A stretch of DNA of 64,000 nt, taken from positions 868,001 through 932,000 of the forward strand of contig JAEUHY010000015.1 in NCBI GenBank assembly GCA_016795325.1. The letters run 5' to 3'. Under the pieces are notes generated by a model, which saw only the letters and a program-made list of their open reading frames with translations, was not told the origin of the DNA and did not search any database. The position numbers and the translations under genes are program-made. The DNA is from Planctomycetota bacterium. Its GTDB lineage: Bacteria; Planctomycetota; UBA1135; GCA-002686595. This document shows positions 35,782 to 47,603 of this stretch, piece after piece; positions within the stretch are counted from its first letter, which is position 1, and the number at the start of each line of letters is the position of its first letter.

Positions 35782-36602
35782 GCGCTCGCCTCCGGCGCAT
35801 CCGCGCTCGACACGCCTTCGAACAGGGCCGATCCGATGCGCACGCGTGTCGCACCTTCGGCGACCGCGGCCTCGAGGTCGTCGCTCATGCCCATCGAGAG
35901 TTCGACGCGGCCGTCGACGAAACGACTGCGCGGCAGGCGCTCTCCGAGCTCGCGCAACTGGGCGAAGGTGCGGCGCGCGTTGTCCTGCGTGGCGAGTTCG
36001 CCGGCGCGCGCGAGCGGATCGGGCGCCGCCATGGTCATCAGGCCGCGCAGGCGCGCGTGGCGCAGCTCGAGCCCGTTCTCGCACAGCGCGAGCAACTCCG
36101 CCGGGCGCAGCCCCGAGCGGGTCGGCAGCCCGGTCAGTTCGACTTCCAGGTACAGGTCGAGCTCGCGCCCGAACTCCGCAGCCAGGCGTTCGAGGGTGAG
36201 GGCCAGGCGCTCGCTGTCGACGGAGTGCACCGCGTGGGCCAGCGCGGCCACCCGGCGCGCCTTGTTGCGCTGCAGGTGGCCGATCATGTTCCAGCGCACA
36301 GCCGCGGCGACGGGGTCGCCGGACGCTCGGAAGCTCGCGACCTTGGCCTCCAACAGTTCGGCGCGGTTCTCGCCCAGCTCGATCGCGCGGTGCGTGGTGC
36401 TCGCGAGCTCGCGGGCCAGCTCCAGGGCCGTCTGCGGGTCGACCGACTTCGTCACGGCGACGAGCTGCACGTCGCCGGGCGAGCGGCCGCAACCGTGCGC
36501 TGCCGCCGCGAGGCGTTCGCGCACGCGCTCGAGGTTGAGCCGGAGGATCGCAGTGCGGGACGGCAAGGCGGAGCGGACGCGGCTCGTAGCGGGCGCGGAC
36601 AC
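35778..36602 (-). CDS. yggS: YggS-family PLP-binding protein (PLP homeostasis)
   Basis: A 274-residue single-domain protein of the YggS/PROSC family, which has the alanine racemase N-terminal barrel, binds pyridoxal phosphate and helps its homeostasis. The PLP lysine lies in QLVAVTKSVD, and the family motifs IGHLQRNKARR and LSMGMSDDLEAAVAEGATRVRIGSALF (phosphate binding) are complete. The GTG start at 36602 is preceded by a -10-like TAACCT at 36612-36617, 9 nt away. The stop overlaps the downstream FHA-kinase gene. A 189-base gap separates it from tilS. Confidence 0.93.
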   Translation of the reverse strand: MSAPATSRVRSALPSRTAILRLNLERVRERLAAAAHGCGRSPGDVQLVAVTKSVDPQTALELARELASTTHRAIELGENRAELLEAKVASFRASGDPVAAAVRWNMIGHLQRNKARRVAALAHAVHSVDSERLALTLERLAAEFGRELDLYLEVELTGLPTRSGLRPAELLALCENGLELRHARLRGLMTMAAPDPLARAGELATQDNARRTFAQLRELGERLPRSRFVDGRVELSMGMSDDLEAAVAEGATRVRIGSALFEGVSSADAPEASA

Positions 36603-36611
36603 GGGGTGAAG

Positions 36612-36617
36612 AGGTTA
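36612..36617 (-). promoter_or_regulatory. -10-like hexamer TAACCT, leaderless yggS
   Basis: On the minus strand TAACCT lies 9 nt before the GTG at 36602. This is the expected promoter of the yggS-kinase-DUF167 run; no -35 was found at the right distance. Confidence 0.4.
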
Positions 36618-36791
36618 CCCCGGGCCCTGCGGCAAGTCACACAAGCGTATGCGGCGCCGTGCGTCGTGCGCTGCGCTCCGCGCCGCCGGGCGGCGAGCGA
36701 AACGAGCGGCGGGCGGGCTCGCCAGGAGCGTGATCGCGCGGGAAACGGGCGCGTGGGGCTCGCCGCACGGTCCGCGCAGCGGACGCGCGGA

Positions 36792-38519
36792 TCAACCTTC
36801 GAACAATTCGAGTTGCTGCGCCTGCCCCGCGCCGCGCGCGGCGCCGTGCGAGCGTTTGCGCGGCGCCGGTTCCTGCTCGTCGCGGGCGGAGCGGCGCTGC
36901 GGACCCGAGTGCAATTCCAAACGCAGCCGCAGACCGGTAGAGGCGCTGACGCGGCGCGGGTGCGCTGGGCGCAGTCCTGCCACCCACAGCAATTCGTCGC
37001 CGGCGAACACCAGGGGCACGAGGCGCCGCTCGCGAGCGGGTACGCCGGCGTCGGCGAGGAAACGCCGCAGCGCGCGCGTGCCCCGCGCTCCGAGCGGGTG
37101 AAACCGATCCCCTGGCGCCGGCCAGCGCACGCGCAGGTTGGTGGGCAGGTCGCGGGCGTCGAGCTCGACCACGCCCGGCTCGCGCGGGATGGCGCGCGTG
37201 GCGTCGGCTTCGATCAACGTGGCGAACACGCGCCGGCCGTCGGGCAGCGTCACCGAGCCCGGCGCGGGCAGGACGAAGCCGTGTTCGGGCGCGGCGAGCG
37301 AGGCGACCCAGGGCGCGGTGCGCGCCGCACCCTGCGCTTCGGCGAAGCCCAGACGGAGCTGCCGCGCCTCGCCGGCGCGCGCCGCGAGCAGGGCCTCGAG
37401 CGGGGGATGCAGTTCGACGCGCGAGGGGCTCAAGCGCAGCTGCCAGCCGCCGCGCAGGCCGTGGCGCGCACAGGCGGCGTCGTCGAGTTCTCCGACGATG
37501 CGGTCGAGCTGATCGCGCGAGGGGGCGTGCTGCGTGGCTTCCACGAGCAGACGCCACAGGGCGCGCCGGCGCAGCGCGCGCGGCAGTGTCCGCAGGCGCG
37601 AGCGCGGCAGCGCGCCGCCCAAGCTCGAGTCCTCGCGGCGGCGGGTGGCGCTGACGCCGCGCAGTGGGGCCCAGGCCAATTGCGCCGTGCGTTCGCTGAG
37701 GTCGCGTTCGAGGTCCTCGACGGCGCGCGCGAAGTTGCGCAGGTGCTCCAGCCCTTCGGCGCCGGACACTTCGCTCAAGCGCGGCAGGAGTTGGTTGCGC
37801 ACGCGGCTGCGCGTGAAGCGCGCATCGACGTTCGAGCTGTCCTCGCGCCAACCCAGCCCTGCGCTCTCGAGCAAACGCCGGATTTCCTCGCGGCGCAGCG
37901 CGAGTAGGGGGCGCGCGAGGCGCACCGTGCCTCCGCCGGGCAAACAGCGTTGGGCGTCGAGTTGCGGCCCGACGAGGCCGGGCAACTCGCTGCCGCGCAC
38001 CCAGCGCATCAGGACGCCTTCGAGGGCGTCGTCGGCGTGGTGGGCGGTGAGCAGTACACGCACACGCGCCGAGCGGGCCTCGTCGAACAGGGCCGCGTAG
38101 CGCGCCTTGCGCGCGGCCTCTTCGAGCGAGCCGTGGGCCGCGCCGAGGTCGACGCGCCGCAAGCGGAACGGCACCGCGAGCGCGCGGCACAACTCGCGGC
38201 AGTACTGCGCGTCGTCGTCGGCCTCGCTGCCGCGCAGTCCGTGGTGCACGTGCACAGCCGTGACCGGAGTCTCTTCGGCCGCGTGCAGCCAGTGCAGCAG
38301 CAGCACGCTGTCGGCGCCTCCCGAGAGGCCCAGGATCACCGGCTCGCGGGCGGAAATTCCCAGTGCGCGAGCCAGCGTCGGCCAGCGTTCGCGCCACTGG
38401 GGCGGGGGCGCGGGCAGGTCGCGGATCGAGGGGTGGGTTTGCACGGGAAAGATCGCTTCACGGACATTGGACTCCACTCCGCGCAAGCGCGGCAGTCCAT
38501 CGGCGCGCGAGAGCGGCAC
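36792..38519 (-). CDS. tilS: tRNA(Ile)-lysidine synthetase TilS
   Basis: Converts C34 of tRNA-Ile(CAU) to lysidine with ATP and lysine. A 575-residue protein with the PP-loop motif ILGLSGGADSVLLLHW, followed by VHVHHGLRG, the LLTAHHADDALEG motif that faces the tRNA, and RSRVRNQLLPRL. The TilS C-terminal domain is recognisable near NLRVRWPAPGDRFHPLGARGTRALRRFLADAGVP. The N-terminal 40 residues up to PPPQWRERW are less conserved; the GTG at 38519 is used, but an internal start (for example at the GTG before QTHPSIRDL) is possible. The C-terminal 40 residues are Arg/Gln-rich and end in QLELFEG. Confidence 0.9.
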   Translation of the reverse strand: MPLSRADGLPRLRGVESNVREAIFPVQTHPSIRDLPAPPPQWRERWPTLARALGISAREPVILGLSGGADSVLLLHWLHAAEETPVTAVHVHHGLRGSEADDDAQYCRELCRALAVPFRLRRVDLGAAHGSLEEAARKARYAALFDEARSARVRVLLTAHHADDALEGVLMRWVRGSELPGLVGPQLDAQRCLPGGGTVRLARPLLALRREEIRRLLESAGLGWREDSSNVDARFTRSRVRNQLLPRLSEVSGAEGLEHLRNFARAVEDLERDLSERTAQLAWAPLRGVSATRRREDSSLGGALPRSRLRTLPRALRRRALWRLLVEATQHAPSRDQLDRIVGELDDAACARHGLRGGWQLRLSPSRVELHPPLEALLAARAGEARQLRLGFAEAQGAARTAPWVASLAAPEHGFVLPAPGSVTLPDGRRVFATLIEADATRAIPREPGVVELDARDLPTNLRVRWPAPGDRFHPLGARGTRALRRFLADAGVPARERRLVPLVFAGDELLWVAGLRPAHPRRVSASTGLRLRLELHSGPQRRSARDEQEPAPRKRSHGAARGAGQAQQLELFEG

Positions 38520-38773
38520 TTGCCCGTTTTTTGGGCCGCATCGCGCGCCGCGAGCGCGAGGCGCCGCGCGCCAAGGACTTAGGACGTCAGCGCGCCGTTC
38601 AGCGGCGCCCTGGGGCGTCCCCGGCTCGCCCGGACACGCGTCGCCGCGTGGATCGCCGACCCGCGCTTCCGGCCGCCCTGTGTGCGCGTCGCTCGCCGAT
38701 TTCGAGGACGGTCGGCATGCCCGGCGCAGCGCCGCGACTTGTTTTCGGGCGCCGTTGTACGGCCGCGTGCGAG
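38520..38773. other. Divergent intergenic region between tilS and gap
   Basis: About 250 bases of very GC-rich DNA with no gene I can support on either strand. It ends at the gap promoter. No clear tilS promoter is seen. Confidence 0.4.
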
Positions 38774-41111
<2,338 letters not shown>

Positions 41112-41162
41112 CGCTTCGCATTAACTCTTCGCAGAGCTCGCTCGGCGTGCTCTCTTTCTCAC

Positions 41163-41199
41163 GCAGCCCGCGCGGAACCCAGCGTTCCGCGCGGGCTGC
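41163..41199. terminator. Perfect 16-bp hairpin between convergent pgk and ABC permease
   Basis: 41163-41178 and 41184-41199 are exact inverted complements with a 5-base loop. It sits between two convergent genes and probably terminates transcription from both sides, although T-runs are lacking. Confidence 0.65.
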
Positions 41200-41267
41200 C
41201 TTGTCGAGCGCTGCTCCCTCGGCCCTCGCGAACGCCTGCAATCGGGCGCGCGTCGCGGCTTCAGCGT

Positions 41268-43076
41268 TCAAACTCGCGTCAAGAGTTCGAGGATGCGCTG
41301 CTCGCGCGCCTGCAGCAGTTCGCCCTGCAGTCGGATCAGCCAGCGGTAGAGCAACACGACCGCCGCCAGTCCGAGCGCGTGCAGGATCAAGTAGACCGGC
41401 AACGCGGTCTCGAGTTCCAACGCACGCAGCGCGAACTCGACGCCGAACGGGATCAGCAGCGGCGAGAGCACGATGGGAATGAGGACCAGCGACAGCAGTT
41501 GCCACAGGATCGTCTTCGCGTTGACGTTCTCCGCCTTGAGCGCGTTCTCCTTCAAGCGCATGGGGCCGAGGATCGAGATCGTGTTGCCCACCAGGCAGAA
41601 CAGCAGATAGGCCGAGACCATCTGCAGGCAGCCGCCGAGGAAGTGCGACGCGTCGAGCGGCACGAAGCAGGCGAGGCCGGTGAGCGCCGCCAGGCCCACG
41701 CCCAGCGCCAACGGTGCAACGGCCAAGTTCTTGCCTCGCAGAACGACCGCGCGCGGCACAGGCGAAAGCACGAAGGCTCGAAATCCGGCGCGGTCGAGGC
41801 CGAACTGGTTCTGGATGAGCTGCATGATGCTCAACAGACCCGTCGAGGCCGCGCCCAGGCTCATGGCCGGCGCGTAGTCGCCGAGTTGATCGAGCGCCGG
41901 GTTCTTGGCGAGCAGGAAGCCGAACAGGCCGAGCAAGATGATCGGGCTGAGCAGCAGCAGCTTGGCCTCCGGCGCGCGCAGCAGGGCGCGCAACGTCGCA
42001 AAGGCGATCGCTGCCTCCGCATCGGCGACGAAGGGAAGCGTGCGCTCGACCATCGAGGGCTTGCGCGCGGCGCCCGGCTTGGCGACGGACTTCGTGGGCT
42101 TTGCCGCGGAGTTCGAGCCGCCGCGTCGCGCACGTGTCGTGAAGTCGAGCGTGGTGCGGTAGGAGCGTTGCAAGCTCCAGCCGGAGATCCCGAGCATGCC
42201 GAGCAGGCACAGCGCGCTCGGCAGCCAGCGTCGCTCGTGCGTCGCGCGAACTCCGTAGGGGAGCCAGCCCACCGGCAACGCCGCCGCGAGGAACGAGACC
42301 TGCGTGTCGAGCTCGGCCTCGGCCGTTCGTTCTTGGGCCTCGAGTCGCGCGAGCGCTTGTTCGGCCGCCTCGCGCTCGGGTCCGCCGCGCGCGATGGTCT
42401 CGCGCAACTCTCTGCGTTCCGCCCGCACCCGCTCACGTTCGGCGCGGCTCGACTCCTGGCGCGTGAGGTTGAGCAGGTTCGGCGCCTGCAGCACGAGCAC
42501 GAAACCCATCGTGAGCGCGGCGAGGACGGTTCGCCCGCGGCGCTTGTCTTCCATCAACCGAGCGAGCCAGCCGCGCAGCTGGTACGTGAGCGCGGTGATC
42601 ATCCCGAAGTAGGCCAACACGAGCGGGATGCTCACGAGCATCGCGGGCCCCAACACTACGGTCATCGCGATGCACAGCCCGAGCATCGCGGGCAGGAAGA
42701 TGCCGACCGAGAAGCTGACGAACGAACTCAAGTAGTTGTAGAGGAACACCCAGCGCAGCGAGACCGGCAGGTGCAGCAGGTGCTTGAAGCTCATCGAGTC
42801 CGAGCGCTGCAGGTCCGTCAGGAGTCCGACCATCCAAAAGAACAGGAAAGCGAGCGCGAGGCCGGCCCACGTCGCCATCAGCCCGAAGGGCGTGGCTTTC
42901 TCCAACGTGGTGAGCCCGAGCACGAGGGCGAGCACGAACAGGCCCAGCGAGGTGCAGGCGGCGCAGAACAGGAGCACGCCGAACATCACGCCGCCCAGTT
43001 TTCCGCCGCGTCGGATGCGGTTGACGAGGATGCGCCAGCGCAACCACAGGACGGCCTGGAGGTGGCTGTAGTTCAA
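41268..43076 (-). CDS. ABC exporter permease-like membrane protein
   Basis: A 602-residue polytopic protein with about 11-12 hydrophobic segments in two clusters (N-terminal half up to about 190; C-terminal half from about 360), separated by a charged helical stretch (SSRAERERVRAERRELRETI), which is likely a cytoplasmic coiled coil, and a short Lys/Ala/Pro linker. The start LNYSHLQAVLWLRWRI corresponds to TTG at 43076, which overlaps the stop of the ATPase gene as TTGA; no ATG gives a better N-terminus. It is the partner of the ATPase just upstream, and its layout matches the uncharacterised putative ABC exporters with large permeases. Substrate unknown. Confidence 0.75.
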   Translation of the reverse strand: MNYSHLQAVLWLRWRILVNRIRRGGKLGGVMFGVLLFCAACTSLGLFVLALVLGLTTLEKATPFGLMATWAGLALAFLFFWMVGLLTDLQRSDSMSFKHLLHLPVSLRWVFLYNYLSSFVSFSVGIFLPAMLGLCIAMTVVLGPAMLVSIPLVLAYFGMITALTYQLRGWLARLMEDKRRGRTVLAALTMGFVLVLQAPNLLNLTRQESSRAERERVRAERRELRETIARGGPEREAAEQALARLEAQERTAEAELDTQVSFLAAALPVGWLPYGVRATHERRWLPSALCLLGMLGISGWSLQRSYRTTLDFTTRARRGGSNSAAKPTKSVAKPGAARKPSMVERTLPFVADAEAAIAFATLRALLRAPEAKLLLLSPIILLGLFGFLLAKNPALDQLGDYAPAMSLGAASTGLLSIMQLIQNQFGLDRAGFRAFVLSPVPRAVVLRGKNLAVAPLALGVGLAALTGLACFVPLDASHFLGGCLQMVSAYLLFCLVGNTISILGPMRLKENALKAENVNAKTILWQLLSLVLIPIVLSPLLIPFGVEFALRALELETALPVYLILHALGLAAVVLLYRWLIRLQGELLQAREQRILELLTRV

Positions 43077-43843
43077 GCTTTGGCCTCCCCGAGCCAGCTG
43101 AGCTGCGCGCCCGCGACGGCGTCGGCGCCGACGACCTCGAGAAAACGCTGCTCGAGGGAGCCGCCGCTGCCGAGCTCCGCCAGCGCCGTTTGTTCGACCA
43201 GCCGTCCGCCCTTGATGATCCCGACGTGCGTGCACAGGCGCTCGACGATCTCGAGCACGTGCGAGGTGAGGAACACGGTCGAACCACGCTCCACGAAGCT
43301 GGCCAGGATCTGGCGGATCGTGCGCGAGGCCACGGCGTCGACGCCTTCGAACGGTTCATCGAGGAACAAGAGGTCCGGGTCGTGCAGCAGCGCGCCCGCG
43401 AGCGCGAGCTTCTTCTTCATCCCGTGCGAGTACTCGAGCGTCAGCTTCTGTTCGTCCTTCTCGAGGTCGAGCAGCGGCAGCAACTCGTCGATGCGCTTGC
43501 GCAGCACCTGCTTGTCCATCGAGTGCATGCGTCCGAGGAAGGTCAGGTGCTCGCGCGCGGTCAGGTTGTCGAACAGCGCCAGATCCTCGGGCACGACGCC
43601 GATGCGCGCCTTCATCGCGAGCGACTGTGCGTGGTCGAGCGGGTCGAGGTCGAGCACGCGGATGCGCCCCGAACTGGGCGCAAGCAGTCCCGTCAACATC
43701 TTGATGGTCGTCGACTTGCCGGCGCCGTTGGGGCCCAGGAATCCGTAGAACGTGCCGCGTTCGACGCGCAGGTCGACTTTGTCAACGGCGCGGAAGCTGT
43801 CGAAGGAGCGCGACAGTTCGCTGGTCTGGATGGCGAGTTCCAT
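43073..43843 (-). CDS. ABC transporter ATP-binding protein
   Basis: A 256-residue ATPase of the ABC-2 exporter (CcmA/NatA-like) group. Walker A is GPNGAGKS near 36-43, the signature is EYSHGMKKKLALA (SHGMK in place of SGGQ, typical for this group), Walker B is LLFLDEPFEGVD and the switch is SHVLEIVE. Start ATG at 43843; longer frames are arginine-rich non-genic sequence. It is followed by a large permease gene overlapping by TTGA. The gene upstream on the other strand is divergent, and 302 bases lie between. Confidence 0.92.
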   Translation of the reverse strand: MELAIQTSELSRSFDSFRAVDKVDLRVERGTFYGFLGPNGAGKSTTIKMLTGLLAPSSGRIRVLDLDPLDHAQSLAMKARIGVVPEDLALFDNLTAREHLTFLGRMHSMDKQVLRKRIDELLPLLDLEKDEQKLTLEYSHGMKKKLALAGALLHDPDLLFLDEPFEGVDAVASRTIRQILASFVERGSTVFLTSHVLEIVERLCTHVGIIKGGRLVEQTALAELGSGGSLEQRFLEVVGADAVAGAQLSWLGEAKA

Positions 43844-44145
43844 GGGTGGCGGCGGTGCGGATGGGGAAGCGCGTCGGTCGCGCGCACGGAGCCGAACGTC
43901 GGCCCCGCGCCGCGGAGGCGCACGAGGATAGAGGGACGACGGCGCCGACGGTCCTCCTGTCGCTTTCGCGGATTCGACTGCGCTGGCTGCCGCGAGCGAG
44001 GGGCGCGAGGTGCGCGGGCGTGTACACCTCGCCGAGCCGAAACTGAGCGCGGCGGAAAACGGCGCTCGAGCGGCCGTGAATCCGGCGGCCAGCCTGAACC
44101 GTCGGGACCCCATCGGCGTTGCATGCCAGCGGAGGACTCCCGCTC
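43844..44145. other. Divergent intergenic region between the ABC ATPase and a small membrane protein
   Basis: Roughly 300 bases, GC-rich, without a credible gene. It contains the GGAGG ribosome binding site (44131-44135) of the next gene. No clear promoter pair was seen. Confidence 0.4.
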
Positions 44146-44532
44146 ATGTTCGATGCATGGCTCACGTACCTGCGAAACGCTGGCGCACTCGGGCTGGGCG
44201 CGCTGCTCGTCGGCCTGCTGCTGCTCAGCGTCGGCGTCGTGATGCTCGATGGCCGCTCGACGCGCTCGCAGTTCGCTTGGTTTCTTGCGCTTGCGCTGCT
44301 GCCCCTCGCCCTGGGCGCGATCGGCGCCGCCGCGGGCCACTCCACGATCGACAACGTTCTGGCCGCCGGGGGCGCCGCTGCGCCGGCCGAGATCGAACGT
44401 GGTCGCGTGTCCGCTGCGATTCCGCTCGAGATCGGCGCTGCGTTCACCGGGCTGCTGCTGATCGTCGGGCTGATCGGAATCCTCCTCGCCGGCGATCCGC
44501 GGAGCGCGGACGGCGCGGCGACCGCGAACTGA
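44146..44532 (+). CDS. Small membrane protein of unknown function
   Basis: A 128-residue protein with three hydrophobic segments (about 12-34, 43-63 and 93-115) and little else; a short polar loop (DGRSTRSQ) between the first two and an Asp/Ala-rich C-terminus. Its size and spacing are vaguely similar to MotA/TolQ-like small proteins, but there is no clear motif, so no function is proposed. The ATG at 44146 has a GGAGG ribosome binding site 10 bases upstream. It lies 47 bases before rpe on the same strand; rpe has its own -10-like element in the gap. Confidence 0.6.
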   Translation: MFDAWLTYLRNAGALGLGALLVGLLLLSVGVVMLDGRSTRSQFAWFLALALLPLALGAIGAAAGHSTIDNVLAAGGAAAPAEIERGRVSAAIPLEIGAAFTGLLLIVGLIGILLAGDPRSADGAATAN

Positions 44533-44563
44533 GACGCGAGGCTCGGCGCACAGCGCCCTGGGC

Positions 44564-44569
44564 TAGGAT
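44564..44569 (+). promoter_or_regulatory. -10-like hexamer TAGGAT, leaderless rpe
   Basis: TAGGAT lies 10 nt before the ATG at 44580. An alternative ATG at 44568 falls inside this hexamer, which argues for the later start. Confidence 0.45.
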
Positions 44570-44579
44570 GCGCGCCAGC

Positions 44580-45284
44580 ATGCGCACGCCGCCCATCCAG
44601 ATCTCTCCCTCGCTCCTCTCGGCCGACTTCGTGCGTCTGGCGGACGACATCGCGCGCGTCGAAGCGGCGGGCGCCGATTGGCTGCACGTCGATGTCATGG
44701 ACGGGCACTTCGTGCCGAACATGACCATCGGGCCGCCGGTGGTGGAGGCGATCGGCAAGGTGGCCAAGCGCCCGCTCGACGTGCACCTGATGATCACCGA
44801 GCCGTTGCGCTACGCGGCGCACTACGCCAAGGCCGGCGCGCACGTGCTCACGTTCCACGCCGAGGTGTGCGCGAACGCCGCGGCGGCGCGCGAGGTCGCG
44901 CGCGCGTTCCGCGACAACGGCGTCGCGAAGGTCGGCGTGTCGATCAACCCCGACACGCCGGTCGAGCGCATCGCCGACTACCTCGACGCCGTGGATCTAG
45001 TGCTCGTGATGAGCGTGTTCCCGGGCTTCGGCGGGCAGAAGTTCATGCCCGAGGTGCTCACCAAGGTGCGTTGGCTGCGCGAGCGCGGTTTCGAGCGCGA
45101 CATCGAGATGGATGGCGGGCTCAATGACGCGACCTTGCCGCTGTGCGCCGCGGCCGGGACCAACTGCTTCGTCGCGGGTTCGGCGGTGTTCGGGGCCCGC
45201 GACATGCGCGCCACCATCGCCGGCTTCCGAGCCAGCGCCGGGCGCGAGTTGGAGCGCTTCGGCGCCGCCGCCCAGCGCGGCTGA
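44580..45284 (+). CDS. rpe: Ribulose-phosphate 3-epimerase
   Basis: Interconverts ribulose-5-phosphate and xylulose-5-phosphate in the pentose phosphate pathway. The 234-residue TIM barrel begins IQISPSLLSADFVRL, and has WLHVDVMDGHFVPNMTIG (metal ligands His36, Asp38), DVHLMITEP (His69), VMSVFPGFGGQKFM and EMDGGLND (catalytic Asp), with phosphate-binding VAGSAVFG. The start at 44580 is preferred over 44568 because a -10-like TAGGAT overlaps the latter. The accD gene follows about 80 bases downstream. Confidence 0.96.
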   Translation: MRTPPIQISPSLLSADFVRLADDIARVEAAGADWLHVDVMDGHFVPNMTIGPPVVEAIGKVAKRPLDVHLMITEPLRYAAHYAKAGAHVLTFHAEVCANAAAAREVARAFRDNGVAKVGVSINPDTPVERIADYLDAVDLVLVMSVFPGFGGQKFMPEVLTKVRWLRERGFERDIEMDGGLNDATLPLCAAAGTNCFVAGSAVFGARDMRATIAGFRASAGRELERFGAAAQRG

Positions 45285-45365
45285 GCACGCCCCGCAGCGG
45301 CCCGCGGTCTCCTGTTCGGAAGGCGGCGGCGCGGCCTGCTACGATCTGGCCAGCCAAGGACCACC

Positions 45366-46301
<936 letters not shown>

Positions 46302-46310
46302 ACGCGGGCT

Positions 46311-46336
46311 GACGCGGCCGCGCGCGCTGCCGCGTC
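46311..46336. terminator. Hairpin between convergent accD and ilvA
   Basis: GACGCGGC (46311-46318) pairs with 46329-46336 around a 10-base loop, in the 36-base gap between two convergent genes. Plausible bidirectional terminator; no T-run. Confidence 0.4.
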
Positions 46337-46337
46337 C

Positions 46338-47573
46338 TCAGTGCGGCGTGTGCGAATGCGCGCGCAGCTCGAAGCCCTCGGCGCGCAGGCGTTGGTCGAT
46401 CTCCACGCCGTGCGCCAGTCCGCGCGTCTCGACCAGGATCTCGACGTCGACGAAACCCACGGGCACCTTCCAGCCGGCGCGGTAGTGCTGGACGTCCACG
46501 ACGTTGCCTTTGGCGAGCGCGATCAGGCCCAGTGCGCGGTGCAGTTGTCCCGGCGCGTCCGACAGGCGCAGCTCGACGAGGTGGTAGCGGCCTGAATTGG
46601 CCATGCCGGCTTCGATCAGGCGCGCGAGCAGATTGAGGTCGATGTTGCCGCCGCAAATGACGGCGCACAGCTTGCCGCGCGGCGCGATCTTGCCCGAGGC
46701 GATCGCCGCCAGGCCGACCACGCCGGCGGCCTCGACCACGAGCTTGCTCTTCTCCATGGTCTGGACGATCGCCTCGGCGATCTCGCCGTCGTCCACGGTC
46801 ACGATCTCGTCGACCAGCTCGCGCACGAGTTCGAAGGTGCGCACGCCGACGTTGCCGACCTTGATGCCCTCCGCGATCGTCGTCGGACGATCGACGCGCA
46901 CGCGCACGCCCGCGTCGAAGCTGCGCTTCATCGCCGCCGCGCCCGCGGCCTGCACGCCGATGACACGCACGTGCGGCGCGCGCGCCTTGACCGCCAGGGC
47001 CAGACCCGAGGCGAGTCCGCCGCCGCCGATCGCCACGGCGATGCACTCGACGTCCGGCAGGTCGTCGAGGATTTCCAGCCCGACGGTGCCTTGCCCGTCG
47101 ATCACGTCCTGATCGTCGAAGGGATGGACCATGGTCATGCCGCGCTCGGCCGCGAGTTCGAGCGCGCGCGCCTGGCTCTGGTCCCAGTTCTCGCCGTGCA
47201 GCACGACCTCGGCTCCGTAGCCCTCGGTGCGCTGCACCTTGACCAGCGCCGTGGCCTCCGGCATCACGATCGTCGCCTTCACGTTGCACAGCTTCGCTGC
47301 GAGCGCGACGCCCTGCGCGTGGTTGCCGGCGGAGGCGGCGACCAGTCCTCGCTCGCGCGCTTGCGCGTCGAGCCGCAACGCCTTGTTCAACGCTCCGCGC
47401 GCCTTGAACGAGCCGGTGCGCTGCAGGTTCTCGAGCTTGAGGTACACGTCGGCGCCGACCGACTCGCTGTAGGTGTGCGAGTACACGGTGGGGGTGCGGC
47501 GCAGGTGCGGCGCCAGCAGCTCGCGTGCGCTCTCGATGCGGGCCAGCGCGGCGGCGCGTTCTTCAGGTTGCAT
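46338..47573 (-). CDS. ilvA: Threonine ammonia-lyase with ACT domain
   Basis: PLP enzyme that deaminates threonine to 2-oxobutanoate, first step of isoleucine synthesis. 411 residues. PLP Lys57 is in GSFKARGALNK, ASAGNHAQGVA is the family motif, and the phosphate loop is AIGGGGLASGLALA. The C-terminal ACT domain (from about residue 330: HLVELRLSDAPGQLHRAL) suggests allosteric control. The length and ACT-like end match the short IlvA/TdcB class. The ATG at 47573 is preferred; a GTG at 47579 would add two residues. The -10-like TAAGAT lies 7 nt upstream of the ATG. The RND gene ends 30 bases upstream on the same strand. Confidence 0.94.
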   Translation of the reverse strand: MQPEERAAALARIESARELLAPHLRRTPTVYSHTYSESVGADVYLKLENLQRTGSFKARGALNKALRLDAQARERGLVAASAGNHAQGVALAAKLCNVKATIVMPEATALVKVQRTEGYGAEVVLHGENWDQSQARALELAAERGMTMVHPFDDQDVIDGQGTVGLEILDDLPDVECIAVAIGGGGLASGLALAVKARAPHVRVIGVQAAGAAAMKRSFDAGVRVRVDRPTTIAEGIKVGNVGVRTFELVRELVDEIVTVDDGEIAEAIVQTMEKSKLVVEAAGVVGLAAIASGKIAPRGKLCAVICGGNIDLNLLARLIEAGMANSGRYHLVELRLSDAPGQLHRALGLIALAKGNVVDVQHYRAGWKVPVGFVDVEILVETRGLAHGVEIDQRLRAEGFELRAHSHTPH

Positions 47574-47580
47574 GCGCACG

Positions 47581-47586
47581 ATCTTA
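47581..47586 (-). promoter_or_regulatory. -10-like hexamer TAAGAT upstream of ilvA
   Basis: On the minus strand TAAGAT is 7 nt before the ATG at 47573. It lies within the 30-base gap after the RND gene and would give ilvA its own, nearly leaderless, transcript. Confidence 0.35.
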
Positions 47587-47603
47587 CGCGCGCGCGCCGC
47601 CGC

